Shown here: positions 52,321 through 63,100 of the stretch, piece by piece
Position numbering within the stretch: the stretch's first letter is position 1
Layout of the letters: each line of letters opens with the position of its first letter
Assembly: GCA_029252405.1 (NCBI GenBank)
Contig: JAQXBM010000057.1
Span: 22,546-86,545, forward strand
Length of the DNA: 64,000 nucleotides
Source of the DNA: Crocinitomicaceae bacterium
Lineage (GTDB): Bacteria > Bacteroidota > Bacteroidia > Flavobacteriales_D > Crocinitomicaceae
Direction: 5' to 3'
The notes under the pieces: model-generated
Database searches by the model: none
Told to the model about the DNA's origin: nothing
What the model saw: only the letters and a program-made list of their open reading frames with translations
Position numbers and translations under genes: made by a program

Positions 52321-54099
52321 ATGAAAAGACTTCTATCCCATCGTTCTCTAATTGGTCTTACAGCATTGCTTTTTGGAATCATTGTTCTTGTCTCATGCAG
52401 TCAGAATACCGTTCCTGTTAAGCCGACTGAAACCACCGAAACGTCCGAAGATAACAATCAAAACAACCAAGAAACATCTACATTAGATGTTAAAGCTTGG
52501 CCAAGCGAAAAAGGTTCAATGAACTTCCCTGAAGATGAACTTAACCTGAAAAAAACAGGGATCTGTATGTCAGGAGGAGGGACTCGAGCAATGGTATGTG
52601 CAGTAGGTCAGCTCAGAGGTCTGGTTAAGTTAGGAATACTGGACAATGTAGGATATATTTCCTGTGTTTCCGGTGGATCTTGGGCTTCTGTGCCATTTAC
52701 TTACTATACCGAAGGAGCAGTGGATGATGAGCAACTACTAGGTACTATTATTCCTCCAGGTGATTTAACCTTAAAGGGTATGAAAACTTTGGAACCGGGA
52801 TTTTTAGCGGGAGCGGCTAACGCACCATTGCTTGGAAATATGCTGCGCGATATAGGTTCGACTCCAGCAGATCGATTGTGGATTCGCGGAGTAAGTCAGA
52901 GCTATATGCAGAGATACGGCCTGTTCAAAGATGGCGCTCCGAAATACTTCAGTCATACATGGGCAACAGTTCGAGATATTTGCTCTAGAAACCCTTCGCT
53001 CAAACCAGACGATTTCGTAGTTGTGCGCAATGGAAAAAACGATGTTCACCGACCTTATTTGGTGGTGAATTCATCCGTTTCTGGTCTGATCAAGAATGCT
53101 CCTTTCAATGATCCTGAACCACTTTCAGTGTTTAATTACACTCCATTAGGTGTTGGAGCTGGATCGGCGGTTAACCCAATTTTCCGATCAAAAAATGGAG
53201 AAGTGAACACGGGATACATTGGAGGTTTTATCGAGCCCTTTGCATTTGGCACTTCGGCTCCTACGTTAGGCCCGGTGAAATGTTCAAGTGACGCTAAAAA
53301 CTATAATTGCTTGACCTTGCAAAAGCCAAAAACTCCGTTTACCATTGCGGATGCGAGCGGTACGAGTAGTTCGGCCTATGTTGCTACATTAACTGCGTTC
53401 AAGATCTTTGGGCATACGCTCAGCGAACTATCTCCAAGAGTAGATTATTGGAAAGTTCCTCAAATTGGTGCCAAATTGCCAACTGGTGAAGATCGAATGT
53501 TCGGAGATGGAGGGAACTTGGAAAATCTTGGAGCAATCACGCTAATCCAAAGAGGGGTATATGACCTAGTGATTTTTGTCAATACCGATACCAAGTTCAA
53601 CGCGAAGTATGACACCATCAAGTATCCAACTCCAACAGGAAAGGATGTTAGCTCGGATATTTTGACACTCTTTGGAGTAATCGCAAAAGGATCCGAAGAC
53701 ACGTATCAAAATAAAATCTTCGAAGAATCAGACATAAATGGTTTGATGGCGCAATTTGTTAAAGCGAAAAATAGCGGTAAGTCACTAATTGCTGAAACGT
53801 CTCATGAAACGGTATTGAACGAATGGTGGGGGATTCCAGCGGGAGAATCAGTGAATATCGTATGGGTATACAACGAAAGTGCCAACGAATATGTAGATCA
53901 ATTGGAATGGGAAATTCGTGATCAAATCAAAGATTTAGGTGGATTCCCAGATTTCGCCCATTTCCCGCATTACAAAACGATTATGGAGGACACAGGAAAA
54001 TTAGTTGAGTTATCGCCTCAGCAAATAAACCTCTTGTACCAATTCAGCGCTTGGAATGTATATTCGAATAGAGATAAATTCAGGATTTTAATGAAATAG
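52321..54099 (+). CDS. Lipoprotein with cytosolic phospholipase A2-like (group IV/patatin superfamily) domain
   Basis: This 592-aa protein has lipobox LVSC (Cys26) and a Thr/Glu/Asn-rich linker (30-60). The catalytic domain then starts GICMSGGGTRAMVCAVGQLRGL (in part, 80-101), an oxyanion loop, followed by the nucleophile elbow YISCVSGGSW (112-121; Ser117). The acid residue is in MFGDGGNLENLG (Asp396). This order and the CVSGGSW form match eukaryotic cPLA2 and PLA2_B-type lysophospholipases more than bacterial patatins. A phospholipase acting at the cell surface is the likely role. Such a bacterial lipoprotein is uncommon. A terminator follows. Confidence 0.8.
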   Translation: MKRLLSHRSLIGLTALLFGIIVLVSCSQNTVPVKPTETTETSEDNNQNNQETSTLDVKAWPSEKGSMNFPEDELNLKKTGICMSGGGTRAMVCAVGQLRGLVKLGILDNVGYISCVSGGSWASVPFTYYTEGAVDDEQLLGTIIPPGDLTLKGMKTLEPGFLAGAANAPLLGNMLRDIGSTPADRLWIRGVSQSYMQRYGLFKDGAPKYFSHTWATVRDICSRNPSLKPDDFVVVRNGKNDVHRPYLVVNSSVSGLIKNAPFNDPEPLSVFNYTPLGVGAGSAVNPIFRSKNGEVNTGYIGGFIEPFAFGTSAPTLGPVKCSSDAKNYNCLTLQKPKTPFTIADASGTSSSAYVATLTAFKIFGHTLSELSPRVDYWKVPQIGAKLPTGEDRMFGDGGNLENLGAITLIQRGVYDLVIFVNTDTKFNAKYDTIKYPTPTGKDVSSDILTLFGVIAKGSEDTYQNKIFEESDINGLMAQFVKAKNSGKSLIAETSHETVLNEWWGIPAGESVNIVWVYNESANEYVDQLEWEIRDQIKDLGGFPDFAHFPHYKTIMEDTGKLVELSPQQINLLYQFSAWNVYSNRDKFRILMK

Positions 54100-54119
54100 C
54101 TCGATCAGAACTAATTATG

Positions 54120-54162
54120 AAAGCACCATGATTCATCAACTGATGTACTTGGTGCTTTTTTA
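54120..54162 (+). terminator. Terminator of the phospholipase-like gene
   Basis: Stem AAAGCACCA with TGGTGCTTT, an inner CATCA/TGATG stem in the loop, then a T run. It lies 20 nt after the stop and 29 bp before the convergent ABC-F stop. Confidence 0.85.
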
Positions 54163-54186
54163 TTTGGTCAAAGTTGAGAATCTGGC

Positions 54187-55824
54187 TTAACCCATCAAAT
54201 CAATCTGCTTCAAGTTTTCAATTCGATTACGCTCCAAGAAAGCATCGATACTTTCAAAATGCTCGATTACGCGTTTGTCTTTGAATTCAAATACTTTTTC
54301 AGATAAGCCTTGCAAGAAATCACGGTCGTGAGAAACGAGAATCAAGGTCCCGTCAAAGTTTTTCAACGCTTCCTTCAATACATCTTTCGATTTCAAATCC
54401 AGGTGATTGGTTGGCTCATCGAGAATCAATACGTTGACGGGCTCAAGCAATAATTTCACCATCGCCAGACGCGTTTTTTCTCCACCAGAAAGGAAGCTAA
54501 CTTTTTTGTCGACATCATCACCGCGGAACATAAAACCACCCAAAATGCTGTTGATTTGTTTTCTGATTTCCCCCTTGGCGACTTGATCCACCGTTTGAAA
54601 GACTGTCAATTCATCATCGAGTAAAGAAGCTTGATTTTGAGCAAAATATCCAACCTTCGCATTGTGTCCCAGTTCACAGCTTCCTTCAAAATCAATTTCG
54701 CCCATGATTGCTTTGATCATCGTTGATTTTCCTTCTCCGTTTCGTCCAACGAATGATACCTTTTCACCTCTCGAAATGGACATGTTCGCTTCTTTGAATA
54801 CAGCGTGGTCTCCGTAATTTTTGCTCAAGTCCTTGGCGATAACAGGATAATCTCCCGAACGCTGAGAAGGAGGGAAGCGAAGTCTCAATGCTGATGTGTC
54901 AACTTCATCGATCTCAATGATTTCCAATTTTTCCAGCATCCGTTCCCTCGAATTCACTTGATTTGTTTTCGAATACGTTCCCCGGAAGCGCTCAATGAAA
55001 TCCATGTTGTCTTTGATGTATTTCTGCTGCTCGTTGTACGCTTTCAATTGATGCTCGCGACGTTCTTCACGCAATTGCAAATAGTGCGAGTAATTCGCTT
55101 TGTAATCGTAAATGCGCCCCATAGTTACCTCAATCGTACGGTTTGTAACGTTGTCAATGAACGCTTTATCGTGAGAAATGACAATCACTGCTTTCGCCTT
55201 GTTTACCAAGAAGTCTTCCAGCCAAATGACTGATTCTATATCAATGTGGTTAGTCGGCTCGTCGAGTAGCACCAAATCAGGTTTCTGGAGTAGAATTTTC
55301 CCCAATTCGATACGCATTCTCCAACCTCCACTAAACTCACTCGTTTGTCTGGTGAAGTCCTCACGCTTGAAACCAAGTCCTAAAAGTGTTTTCTCGACTT
55401 CCGCATCGTAGTTGATTTCTTCAATTGAATAGAATTTCTCTCCTAGTTCAGAAACGCGCTCGATAATCTTCATGTAATCTTCCGACTCATAATCAGTGCG
55501 TGTTTCTAATTGTTTGTTGAGCGAATCGATTTCTTCTTTCATTTCGAAAATCGAACCAAAAGCTTTTGAGGCTTCTTCGAACACAGTACAATCGTCTTCT
55601 GTCAATAAATGCTGAGGCAAGTAGGCAATCACGGTATCTTTTGGTCGCTGGATTGATCCTTTGTTGGCGCTCTGAACACCAGCAATGATTTTCATCAAGG
55701 TAGATTTCCCCGCTCCATTCTTACCCATCAATGCGATCTTGTCGTTCTCATTGATGACAAATGAAACATCACTGAAAAGCGTTTCTCCACTAAATTCTAC
55801 CGCTACACCGTTAACTGAAATCAT
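54187..55824 (-). CDS. ABC-F family ATPase
   Basis: This 545-aa protein has two ATP-binding cassettes and no membrane domain: Walker A GKNGAGKST (34-42) and GRNGEGKST (about 365-373). Signatures are SGGWRMRIELG and LSGGEKTRLAM, with LLDEPTNHIDIES and ILDEPTNHLDLKS after each. The charged linker between cassettes (about 260-310, RGTYSKTNQVNSRERMLEKLE in part) is the P-site tRNA interaction motif region of ABC-F factors. It is probably a ribosome-associated translation factor of the YbiT/EttA kind, not a transporter. It is divergent from IcmF. Sub-type and any antibiotic role cannot be assigned. Confidence 0.93.
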   Translation of the reverse strand: MISVNGVAVEFSGETLFSDVSFVINENDKIALMGKNGAGKSTLMKIIAGVQSANKGSIQRPKDTVIAYLPQHLLTEDDCTVFEEASKAFGSIFEMKEEIDSLNKQLETRTDYESEDYMKIIERVSELGEKFYSIEEINYDAEVEKTLLGLGFKREDFTRQTSEFSGGWRMRIELGKILLQKPDLVLLDEPTNHIDIESVIWLEDFLVNKAKAVIVISHDKAFIDNVTNRTIEVTMGRIYDYKANYSHYLQLREERREHQLKAYNEQQKYIKDNMDFIERFRGTYSKTNQVNSRERMLEKLEIIEIDEVDTSALRLRFPPSQRSGDYPVIAKDLSKNYGDHAVFKEANMSISRGEKVSFVGRNGEGKSTMIKAIMGEIDFEGSCELGHNAKVGYFAQNQASLLDDELTVFQTVDQVAKGEIRKQINSILGGFMFRGDDVDKKVSFLSGGEKTRLAMVKLLLEPVNVLILDEPTNHLDLKSKDVLKEALKNFDGTLILVSHDRDFLQGLSEKVFEFKDKRVIEHFESIDAFLERNRIENLKQIDLMG

Positions 55825-55941
55825 AATTCGATTTTAAAGCCGCGAAATTAAGGATTTAAGTGGATTAATTACGCGCCCGTTTTACAATTAAACTGGGCAT
55901 GCACAGCATCTTTTTCACTTTTTATTTTGCCTTAGATTACT

Positions 55942-55949
55942 TACTTTTG
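55942..55949 (+). promoter_or_regulatory. -7 promoter box TACTTTTG for the IcmF gene
   Basis: Perfect TAnnTTTG match. One nt separates it from an ATG at 55951; 34 nt from the ATG at 55984. The longer leader favours 55984. Confidence 0.6.
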
Positions 55950-55983
55950 CATGCCCGTTTTAGGAGCAGAAATAAGATCATTT

Positions 55984-58900
55984 ATGGAACAAATTGCACC
56001 TTATATCCCAACAAACAAAGTTCGAATCGTAACCGCAGCTTCGCTGTTTGACGGTCACGATGCCGCAATCAACATCATGCGCCGAATCATTCAATCAACT
56101 GGTTGTGAAGTGATTCATTTAGGACATGACCGCTCTGTTGAGGAAGTTGTTAACTGCGCTATTCAGGAGGATGTTCAAGCGATTGCGATGACATCTTACC
56201 AGGGAGGACATAACGAGTACTTCAAATACATGTATGATCTTTTGAAGGAAAAAGGTGCTGAACACATCAAAATTTTTGGTGGAGGAGGTGGAACGATTCT
56301 TCCATCTGAAATTGCGGAGCTTCAAGATTACGGAATTGAGCGTATTTATCACCCGGACGATGGCCGTGAGCTTGGATTGCAAGGAATGATCAATGATTTG
56401 GTGAAACGATGCGATTTTCCAGTAGGGAAAAATCTAACGGATGAATTGGATCACTTAAAAAGTAAGAACGACGCGAAGATTGCACGAATTATTTCGGCAG
56501 CTGAAAATTTCGCTGAAGAAGCAAAAGATATTCTGATCAAAGCAAATGAAATGGCAGAAGCTGTTTCTGTTCCAGTGCTTGGGATCACAGGAACTGGGGG
56601 GTCGGGTAAATCGTCTTTGGTTGATGAATTGGTGCGCCGATTCCTTATTGATTTTAAAGACAAGCAAATTGCGGTTGTTTCAGTCGATCCTTCAAAGCGT
56701 AAAACAGGAGGAGCATTGCTCGGAGATAGAATTCGCATGAACTCGATCAAAAATGAGCGCGTGTACATGCGTTCATTGGCGACGCGTCAGTCGAACTTGG
56801 CCTTGTCAAAACACGTCGCAGAAGCGATCTCAATCTTGAAAGCGGCTGAATACGATTTGATCATTTTGGAAACTTCTGGAATTGGACAATCGGATACTGA
56901 AATTTTAGACCATTCTGATATGTCATTGTACGTGATGACACCAGAATATGGAGCGGCAACGCAATTGGAGAAAATTGACATGCTCGATTTCGCAGATGTG
57001 ATCGCCTTGAATAAATTTGATAAACGAGGAGCCCTAGATGCTATTCGCGACGTGCGTAAGCAATACCAGAGAAATCACAATTTGTGGGAAGAGAAGACGG
57101 ATTCGATGCCAGTTTATGGAACAATCGCTTCTCAATTCAACGATCCAGGAATGAATACTTTGTATAAAGTAATCATGGACAAATTGGTAGAGAAAACAGG
57201 AATCGACTTGAATTCTACCTTCGAAATCTCCGATGAGATGTCTGAAAAGATTTTCGTGATTCCGCCAGAACGAACACGCTACTTGTCTGAAATCTCTGAG
57301 AACAACCGTCATTATGATACATGGGTGGCTCAACAAATTGTTGTCGCGGATAAATTATTCGGATTGAATTCATCAATTGAGACATTAAAGTCTTCTGATG
57401 TTGAAGATAAAGATCGCTTGATCAAGGGACTTCAAGAAGCATACGAAGTGGAGAAATTAAACTTCGATCCGAAGAACATGCTCATCATTGAGCGTTGGGA
57501 GGAAAAGAAGAAACTATACAAAGAACCAGTATTCAAATTCAAAGTACGTAACAAAGAATTATCGATTCAAACGCATACAGAATCATTGTCGCACTCGCAG
57601 ATTCCAAAAATCGCGATGCCGAAGTATTCTGGTTGGGGAGATATTTTGAAATGGTCGCTGCAAGAGAATGTACCAGGTGAATTCCCGTATACTTCGGGAT
57701 TGTTCCCATTCAAACGTGAAGGAGAAGATCCGACACGAATGTTTGCGGGAGAAGGTGGCCCGGAACGTACAAATAAGCGTTTCCACTACGTGAGTTTGGG
57801 AATGACAGCGAAACGTTTATCTACGGCATTTGACTCGGTGACACTTTACGGAAATGATCCGGATTTGCGTCCTGATATCTACGGGAAAATTGGAAACGCA
57901 GGTGTATCTATTTGTTGTTTGGATGATGCGAAGAAATTGTACTCTGGATTCGATTTATCTGATCCAAAGACTTCTGTTTCGATGACAATCAACGGTCCAG
58001 CGCCAATGTTGCTAGGATTCTTCATGAATGCCGCGATCGATCAGAATTGTGAGAAATACATTTCTGAAAACGGATTGGAAAAGGAGGTTGAAGCGAAGAT
58101 TGTAGCAATCTACAAGAACAAAGGAACAGAACGTCCACGTTACCAAGGTGACCTTCCTGAAGGAAACAATGGATTAGGTTTGATGCTGCTGGGAGTTACG
58201 GGAGATCAAGTGCTGCCTGCGGATGTGTACAACGATATCAAAGCAACAACATTAACGCAGGTGCGTGGTACGGTTCAAGCTGATATTTTGAAAGAAGATC
58301 AAGCGCAGAATACCTGTATTTTCTCTACAGAATTCGCATTGCGATTAATGGGAGATGTTCAGGAATACTTCATCAACAATGGAGTGCGTAACTTCTATTC
58401 TGTGTCAATTTCTGGATACCACATTGCTGAGGCAGGAGCCAATCCTATTACGCAGTTGGCATTTACACTAGCGAATGGATTCACTTACGTTGAATACTAC
58501 CTAAGCCGTGGAATGGACATCAATGCATTTGGTCCGAACTTATCGTTCTTCTTCTCAAATGGAATCGATCCAGAATATGCAGTAATTGGACGAGTAGCTC
58601 GAAGAATTTGGGCGAAAGCATTGGCAAAGAAATATGGAGCGAACAGCAGAGCGCAAATGTTGAAGTATCACATTCAAACTTCTGGTCGCTCGTTACACGC
58701 ACAGGAAATTGATTTCAACGATATTCGAACGACGCTTCAAGCGCTGTACGCGATCTACGATAACTGTAATTCGTTGCATACAAATGCATACGACGAAGCG
58801 ATCACCACTCCAACTGAAGAATCTGTGCGCCGCGCAATGGCTATTCAGTTGATCATCAACCGCGAGTTGGGATTAGCGAAGAACGAAAATCCACTTCAAG

Positions 58901-59364
58901 GGGCATTCATCATTGAAGAATTGACTGATTTGGTGGAGAGCGCCGTATTGACGGAGTTCGATCGAATTACTGAACGAGGCGGAGTACTCGGAGCAATGGA
59001 AACAATGTACCAACGATCTAAGATTCAGGAAGAGTCATTGTACTACGAAACGTTGAAACACACAGGAGAATTCCCGATTATTGGTGTGAACACTTTCTTG
59101 AGTTCGAAAGGTTCTCCAACGGTTCTTCCGAAAGAAGTTATTCGTGCAACGGAGGAAGAGAAGCAATATCAAATCGAGATGCTGAATTCATTACATACCG
59201 GAAACGAGGATCAAACGCAAAAAGGAATTCGTTCGGTTCAAGATGCAGCGATTCATAACAAGAACATGTTCGAACAATTGATGGAGACGTGTAAATATGC
59301 GTCACTCGGTCAAATTACGGAGGCCCTTTTCGAAGTAGGTGGTCAGTACAGAAGAAACATGTAA
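55984..59364 (+). CDS. icmF: Fused acyl-CoA mutase IcmF (isobutyryl-CoA mutase type)
   Basis: I choose the ATG at 55984 (1126 aa, [12 protein letters not shown]): family members start here, and the ATG 33 nt earlier leaves no room for a leader after the -7 box. The B12-binding domain (1-140) has SLFDGHDAA with the cobalt-ligand His25. The MeaB-type G-protein domain (about 195-400) has P-loop TGTGGSGKS (202-210), [24 protein letters not shown] and NKFDKRGA. The mutase domain (about 540-1126) has [21 protein letters not shown] (in part) and [20 protein letters not shown]. It interconverts isobutyryl- and n-butyryl-CoA or related pivalyl-CoA; chaperone and mutase are in one chain. Substrate choice is inferred from the fusion. 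Confidence 0.92.
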   Translation: MEQIAPYIPTNKVRIVTAASLFDGHDAAINIMRRIIQSTGCEVIHLGHDRSVEEVVNCAIQEDVQAIAMTSYQGGHNEYFKYMYDLLKEKGAEHIKIFGGGGGTILPSEIAELQDYGIERIYHPDDGRELGLQGMINDLVKRCDFPVGKNLTDELDHLKSKNDAKIARIISAAENFAEEAKDILIKANEMAEAVSVPVLGITGTGGSGKSSLVDELVRRFLIDFKDKQIAVVSVDPSKRKTGGALLGDRIRMNSIKNERVYMRSLATRQSNLALSKHVAEAISILKAAEYDLIILETSGIGQSDTEILDHSDMSLYVMTPEYGAATQLEKIDMLDFADVIALNKFDKRGALDAIRDVRKQYQRNHNLWEEKTDSMPVYGTIASQFNDPGMNTLYKVIMDKLVEKTGIDLNSTFEISDEMSEKIFVIPPERTRYLSEISENNRHYDTWVAQQIVVADKLFGLNSSIETLKSSDVEDKDRLIKGLQEAYEVEKLNFDPKNMLIIERWEEKKKLYKEPVFKFKVRNKELSIQTHTESLSHSQIPKIAMPKYSGWGDILKWSLQENVPGEFPYTSGLFPFKREGEDPTRMFAGEGGPERTNKRFHYVSLGMTAKRLSTAFDSVTLYGNDPDLRPDIYGKIGNAGVSICCLDDAKKLYSGFDLSDPKTSVSMTINGPAPMLLGFFMNAAIDQNCEKYISENGLEKEVEAKIVAIYKNKGTERPRYQGDLPEGNNGLGLMLLGVTGDQVLPADVYNDIKATTLTQVRGTVQADILKEDQAQNTCIFSTEFALRLMGDVQEYFINNGVRNFYSVSISGYHIAEAGANPITQLAFTLANGFTYVEYYLSRGMDINAFGPNLSFFFSNGIDPEYAVIGRVARRIWAKALAKKYGANSRAQMLKYHIQTSGRSLHAQEIDFNDIRTTLQALYAIYDNCNSLHTNAYDEAITTPTEESVRRAMAIQLIINRELGLAKNENPLQGAFIIEELTDLVESAVLTEFDRITERGGVLGAMETMYQRSKIQEESLYYETLKHTGEFPIIGVNTFLSSKGSPTVLPKEVIRATEEEKQYQIEMLNSLHTGNEDQTQKGIRSVQDAAIHNKNMFEQLMETCKYASLGQITEALFEVGGQYRRNM

Positions 59365-59374
59365 TCGAGTTGAT

Positions 59375-59707
59375 TTGAGAACGTTCATTTTCTGTGTTTG
59401 CTCATTATTGTTGATCTCCGCTTCATGCGAGGAAGCGGTTAGTGCCGATCCATCCAAAGAAGAACAATTGGAAGAGGTGGGGACACGAGCCATTGTCACT
59501 ACGGATTATTCTGATGAAGGATGTGCTGTACTCCTTGAGATCGAAGAGGAGGGACAGAAAGTGCTGCTGATGCCGATTGAACTGGAAGAGAAATTCAAAA
59601 TTCATGGAACGGAAGTCCTTATTGAATATACTTTGTCACGGATAATGCAAGGTGAATGTCTAAAAGGTCGCCCAATTGTCATTCAAAGCATTAAATTGGT
59701 CGGGTAG
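59375..59707 (+). CDS. Small lipoprotein of unknown function (110 aa)
   Basis: The frame has no ATG before the signal peptide. I choose TTG at 59375, giving LRTFIFCVCSLLLISASC with lipobox ISASC (Cys18); a GTG at 59339 would overlap the IcmF end. The short mature part is acidic, with EGCAVLLEIEEEGQKVLLMPI (in part) and IQSIKLVG, a beta-rich pattern. A single later cysteine pair (GC, GEC) may form a disulfide. No family was recognised. It lies 10 bp after icmF and could be cotranscribed with it. Confidence 0.6.
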   Translation: MRTFIFCVCSLLLISASCEEAVSADPSKEEQLEEVGTRAIVTTDYSDEGCAVLLEIEEEGQKVLLMPIELEEKFKIHGTEVLIEYTLSRIMQGECLKGRPIVIQSIKLVG

Positions 59708-59977
59708 AAGGTTGCATTCGTCGAATTTTTGATATTTTCTTTTCTGGTACTCGTTTCGATTTATCTCGATATTTTATTGAAAGCTTTTTGTTGATATATG
59801 TTTTTAACATGCTGCATAACAGTTTGTTAGTTAGTTGAAATTAAGAACGGAAAACCAGCAATCTGTTAAAATATTCACGATCCTTCTGTAAATTTTCGAC
59901 CGGTTTGGAACTTTCACCATTCTAAAAGTTCAGGCAATTTCCATAAATTAGTCACTGAACTGTTTAAAACTATACTT

Positions 59978-60160
59978 ATGCTAAAGCTGAGCTTCGCGCT
60001 TGCTTTTGTCTCCATAGGCCTCCTTTCCTATGCACAACAAAAAGCAGACATGGCGCACTCAACACCTGTTTCCCTTATCTCCCAAGGAGTAACAGAGCAC
60101 CTCGATCAATTCATTGAGCCATCCGGAATCATTAATGAACTTACGAATCCCTTAAAATAA
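59978..60160 (+). CDS. Small secreted peptide (60 aa)
   Basis: This 60-codon frame has a typical signal peptide (LSFALAFVSIGLLSYAQ, residues 4-20). It leaves a mature peptide of about 40 residues without cysteine (QKADMAHSTPVSLISQ and onward to NELTNPLK). It lies 10 bp upstream of the protease gene on the same strand, so the two are probably cotranscribed. It might be a propeptide-like or inhibitor-like partner of the protease, or a small surface peptide. I do not recognise it. The promoter should lie in the 270-bp AT-rich gap upstream; no perfect -7 box is visible there. Confidence 0.6.
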   Translation: MLKLSFALAFVSIGLLSYAQQKADMAHSTPVSLISQGVTEHLDQFIEPSGIINELTNPLK

Positions 60161-60170
60161 ACCCTAGAAA

Positions 60171-63100
60171 ATGAAATTAAGACTACTCTCGATTTGTACG
60201 TTAGTGATGCTTTCTTTAGCATCATTCGGACAGGTTACTGACATGGGAGGACCTTTGAGCTGGAAGAAAAAGGACCTCAATAACAACGACGTGATTACGC
60301 AAGTAATGCCTGGATACAACCAAACAGTTGTAGATAAACAAGACGCTATTCACGACGCAGCCAAGGACGCACCTTGGCGTTTTGGATATAAATACAGTAC
60401 AGATTTCAATCTGACTAACAGCGGAACTTGGACAACCCTTCCAAATGGAGATCGCGTTTGGCGACTCGGAATTCACTGTCCAGGAGCTGTGAGTGTGAAC
60501 CTTCTTTTAGAGGACTTCAATCTGCCAGAAGGAGCAGGTTTATATCTTTTTGACAAGGGAAATACTAACCGCATTGGAGCTTACACATCAGGAAATAACA
60601 ATCCAGAATTACAACTCGGAACTGAGCTTATCATTGGTGAACACATGATTGTTGAGTACTACGAGCCTCAGGAAGTTCAAGGGCAAGGTCAATTTACGAT
60701 TGCCCATGTAGTACATGGCTACAGAAGCTTGAACAAAATTCAAAAAAATCTCGCGAAGGCATTAAATAGCTCTAATGACTGTAACATTGATGTCCGTTGT
60801 CCACTTGGCAATGGGTGGGATGATCAAATACGCTCTGTTGCTATGATTGTAGTCGGTGGTAATGGAATTTGTACGGGTGCTCTTGTAAATACAGCAACCT
60901 GCGATTATACACCATACTTCTTAACAGCGAACCACTGTTACAGTGGAAGCGTAGCCAATTGGGCGTTCAGGTTCAACTGGGAAGTTGCAGCGGGAGACCC
61001 TACACTTTCTTGTGCGACAACAACGAATACATCAACAGCATATAATAATGCTGCCACATGGGATCAAACTACAAATGGTGGAACCGTTCGAGCAGTATAC
61101 TCTGGTTCAGATATGCTTCTTGTTGAGATTAACCTGTCTCTAACGAATGCTCAGAACTGGGGAGTGTTTTTCGCTGGATGGGACAATTCAGAAACTACTC
61201 CAACGCAAGTAACTGGTATTCATCACCCTGCTGGTGACATCAAAAAAATCTGTCGCGATAATACAGGGATGGCACAAGACACTTGGAACTTCAACGGAGA
61301 TCCAAATACGCGTGTATGGCGTGTAAATGATTGGGAACAGGGTGTAACTGAACCTGGATCATCAGGCTCTCCTTTATTTGATCAAAATGGTCGTGTTATC
61401 GGTGATTTATCAGGTGGTTCAGCAGCTTGTATTGGAACGAACGATAACGGTGGATATGATGGATATGGTCGATTCGGGGTTTCCTGGGTCGGTGGAGGAA
61501 CCAACGGTACTCGTTTGAGCAACTGGCTGGATCCAACAGGAACAGGTGCCATTACAAATGATGGATGTGACCCTAATACTCCAGCTCTTGCTGACGACGC
61601 TGGGATCAGCTCAATTACAGCACCAACAGGTGGACTTTGTACGACAACTTTCACTCCTGAAGTAGTGCTCCAAAACTTTGGAACAAACACCTTGTCATCA
61701 GTAACGATCAATTACGATATTGATGGTGGAGCAAACCAAACATTTAACTGGACAGGAAGTCTTGCTTCTGCCGCTTCAACTACAGTCACTCTTCCAAATA
61801 TGACGACAACTCTCGGTGCTCACGTTTTTAATGCGTCAACATCGAATCCAAATGTTACGACTGATTCAAACCCAGCGAATGATGCCTCTGCATCGAATTT
61901 CTACATTGGTGATGAAGATGTACAGATCGATATCACTCTTGACTGTTGGGGATCAGAAACAACATGGACACTCGAAGATGCTTCCAATAATGTGATCGCT
62001 TCAGGAGGCCCATATACAGACGGAACACCTTCGGCTGTTCAAACGGCAAATCTTTGCTTGGCCTCTGGTCAGTGTTATGACTTTATTATCAACGATACTT
62101 ATGGCGATGGAATGTACGGATCGCAGTACGGGAGCTGCACAGTTGATGGTAGCTACACGATTACTCAAACGAGTGGTCCAACTGTGTTGGCATCTATAGT
62201 TGCGGTGAATTCAGATTTTGGAACACAGGAGATTAACAACTTCTGTGTGACGGCGGCATCGCCTGCTCCAGTTGCAAACTTTACTGGTGCACCAACTTCA
62301 ATCTGTGTTGGGCAGAGCGTTGCTTTCCAAGATTTATCGTCGAATACCCCTACGTCTTGGGTTTGGGATTTCGGAGATGGAAACACTTCAGCAGCGCAAA
62401 ATCCAACACATGTTTTTAACACGTCAGGAACGTATACGATTTCTCTTACAGCAACAAACGCGGGTGGATCAAATACGTATACAGAGAACAACTATATAGT
62501 AGTTAATGCTCTTCCAAGCGTGGTAGCGAGTGGAGCAACAACAATCTGTGCGGGGCAAACAACAGTCATTTCTGGATCAGGAGCAACGAGTTACTCATGG
62601 GATAACGGAGCAGGAACAAATGCTTCGGCAACTGTTTCTCCAAGCACAACGACAACTTACACGGTTACAGGAACGACAGGTGGATGTTCAAATACGGATC
62701 AAGTTACAGTAACAGTAAATGCAGTGCCTTCGGTTTCTGCAACTGGAGCGGCAACAATCTGTGCAGGACAGACGACAATCATTTCTGGGTCAGGAGCGAC
62801 AAGTTACTCATGGGATAACGGAGCAGGAACAAATGCATTTGCAGCAGTTTCTCCAACGTCAACAACGACGTACACTGTGACGGGAACAACCAATGGATGT
62901 TCAGCAACAGATCAAGTAACGGTAACTGTAAATGCAGTGCCTTCTGTTACGGCAACTGGAGCAGCAACAATTTGTGCAGGACAATCAACTACGATTACTG
63001 GATCTGGAGCTACAAGTTACTCTTGGGACAACGGAGCAGGAACGAATGCATCAGCAACAGTTTCTCCGACATCGACTACTACATACACAGTGACAGGAAC

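Noticed and set aside
55825..55983. Possible cobalamin riboswitch upstream of the B12-dependent IcmF gene
   Set aside because: The gap is short and shows no B12-box-like sequence or extended paired region by eye.
59708..59977. Possible small RNA or gene in the AT-rich 270-bp gap
   Set aside because: I find no sustained frame, no perfect promoter box and no stable hairpin; AT-richness alone is not evidence.
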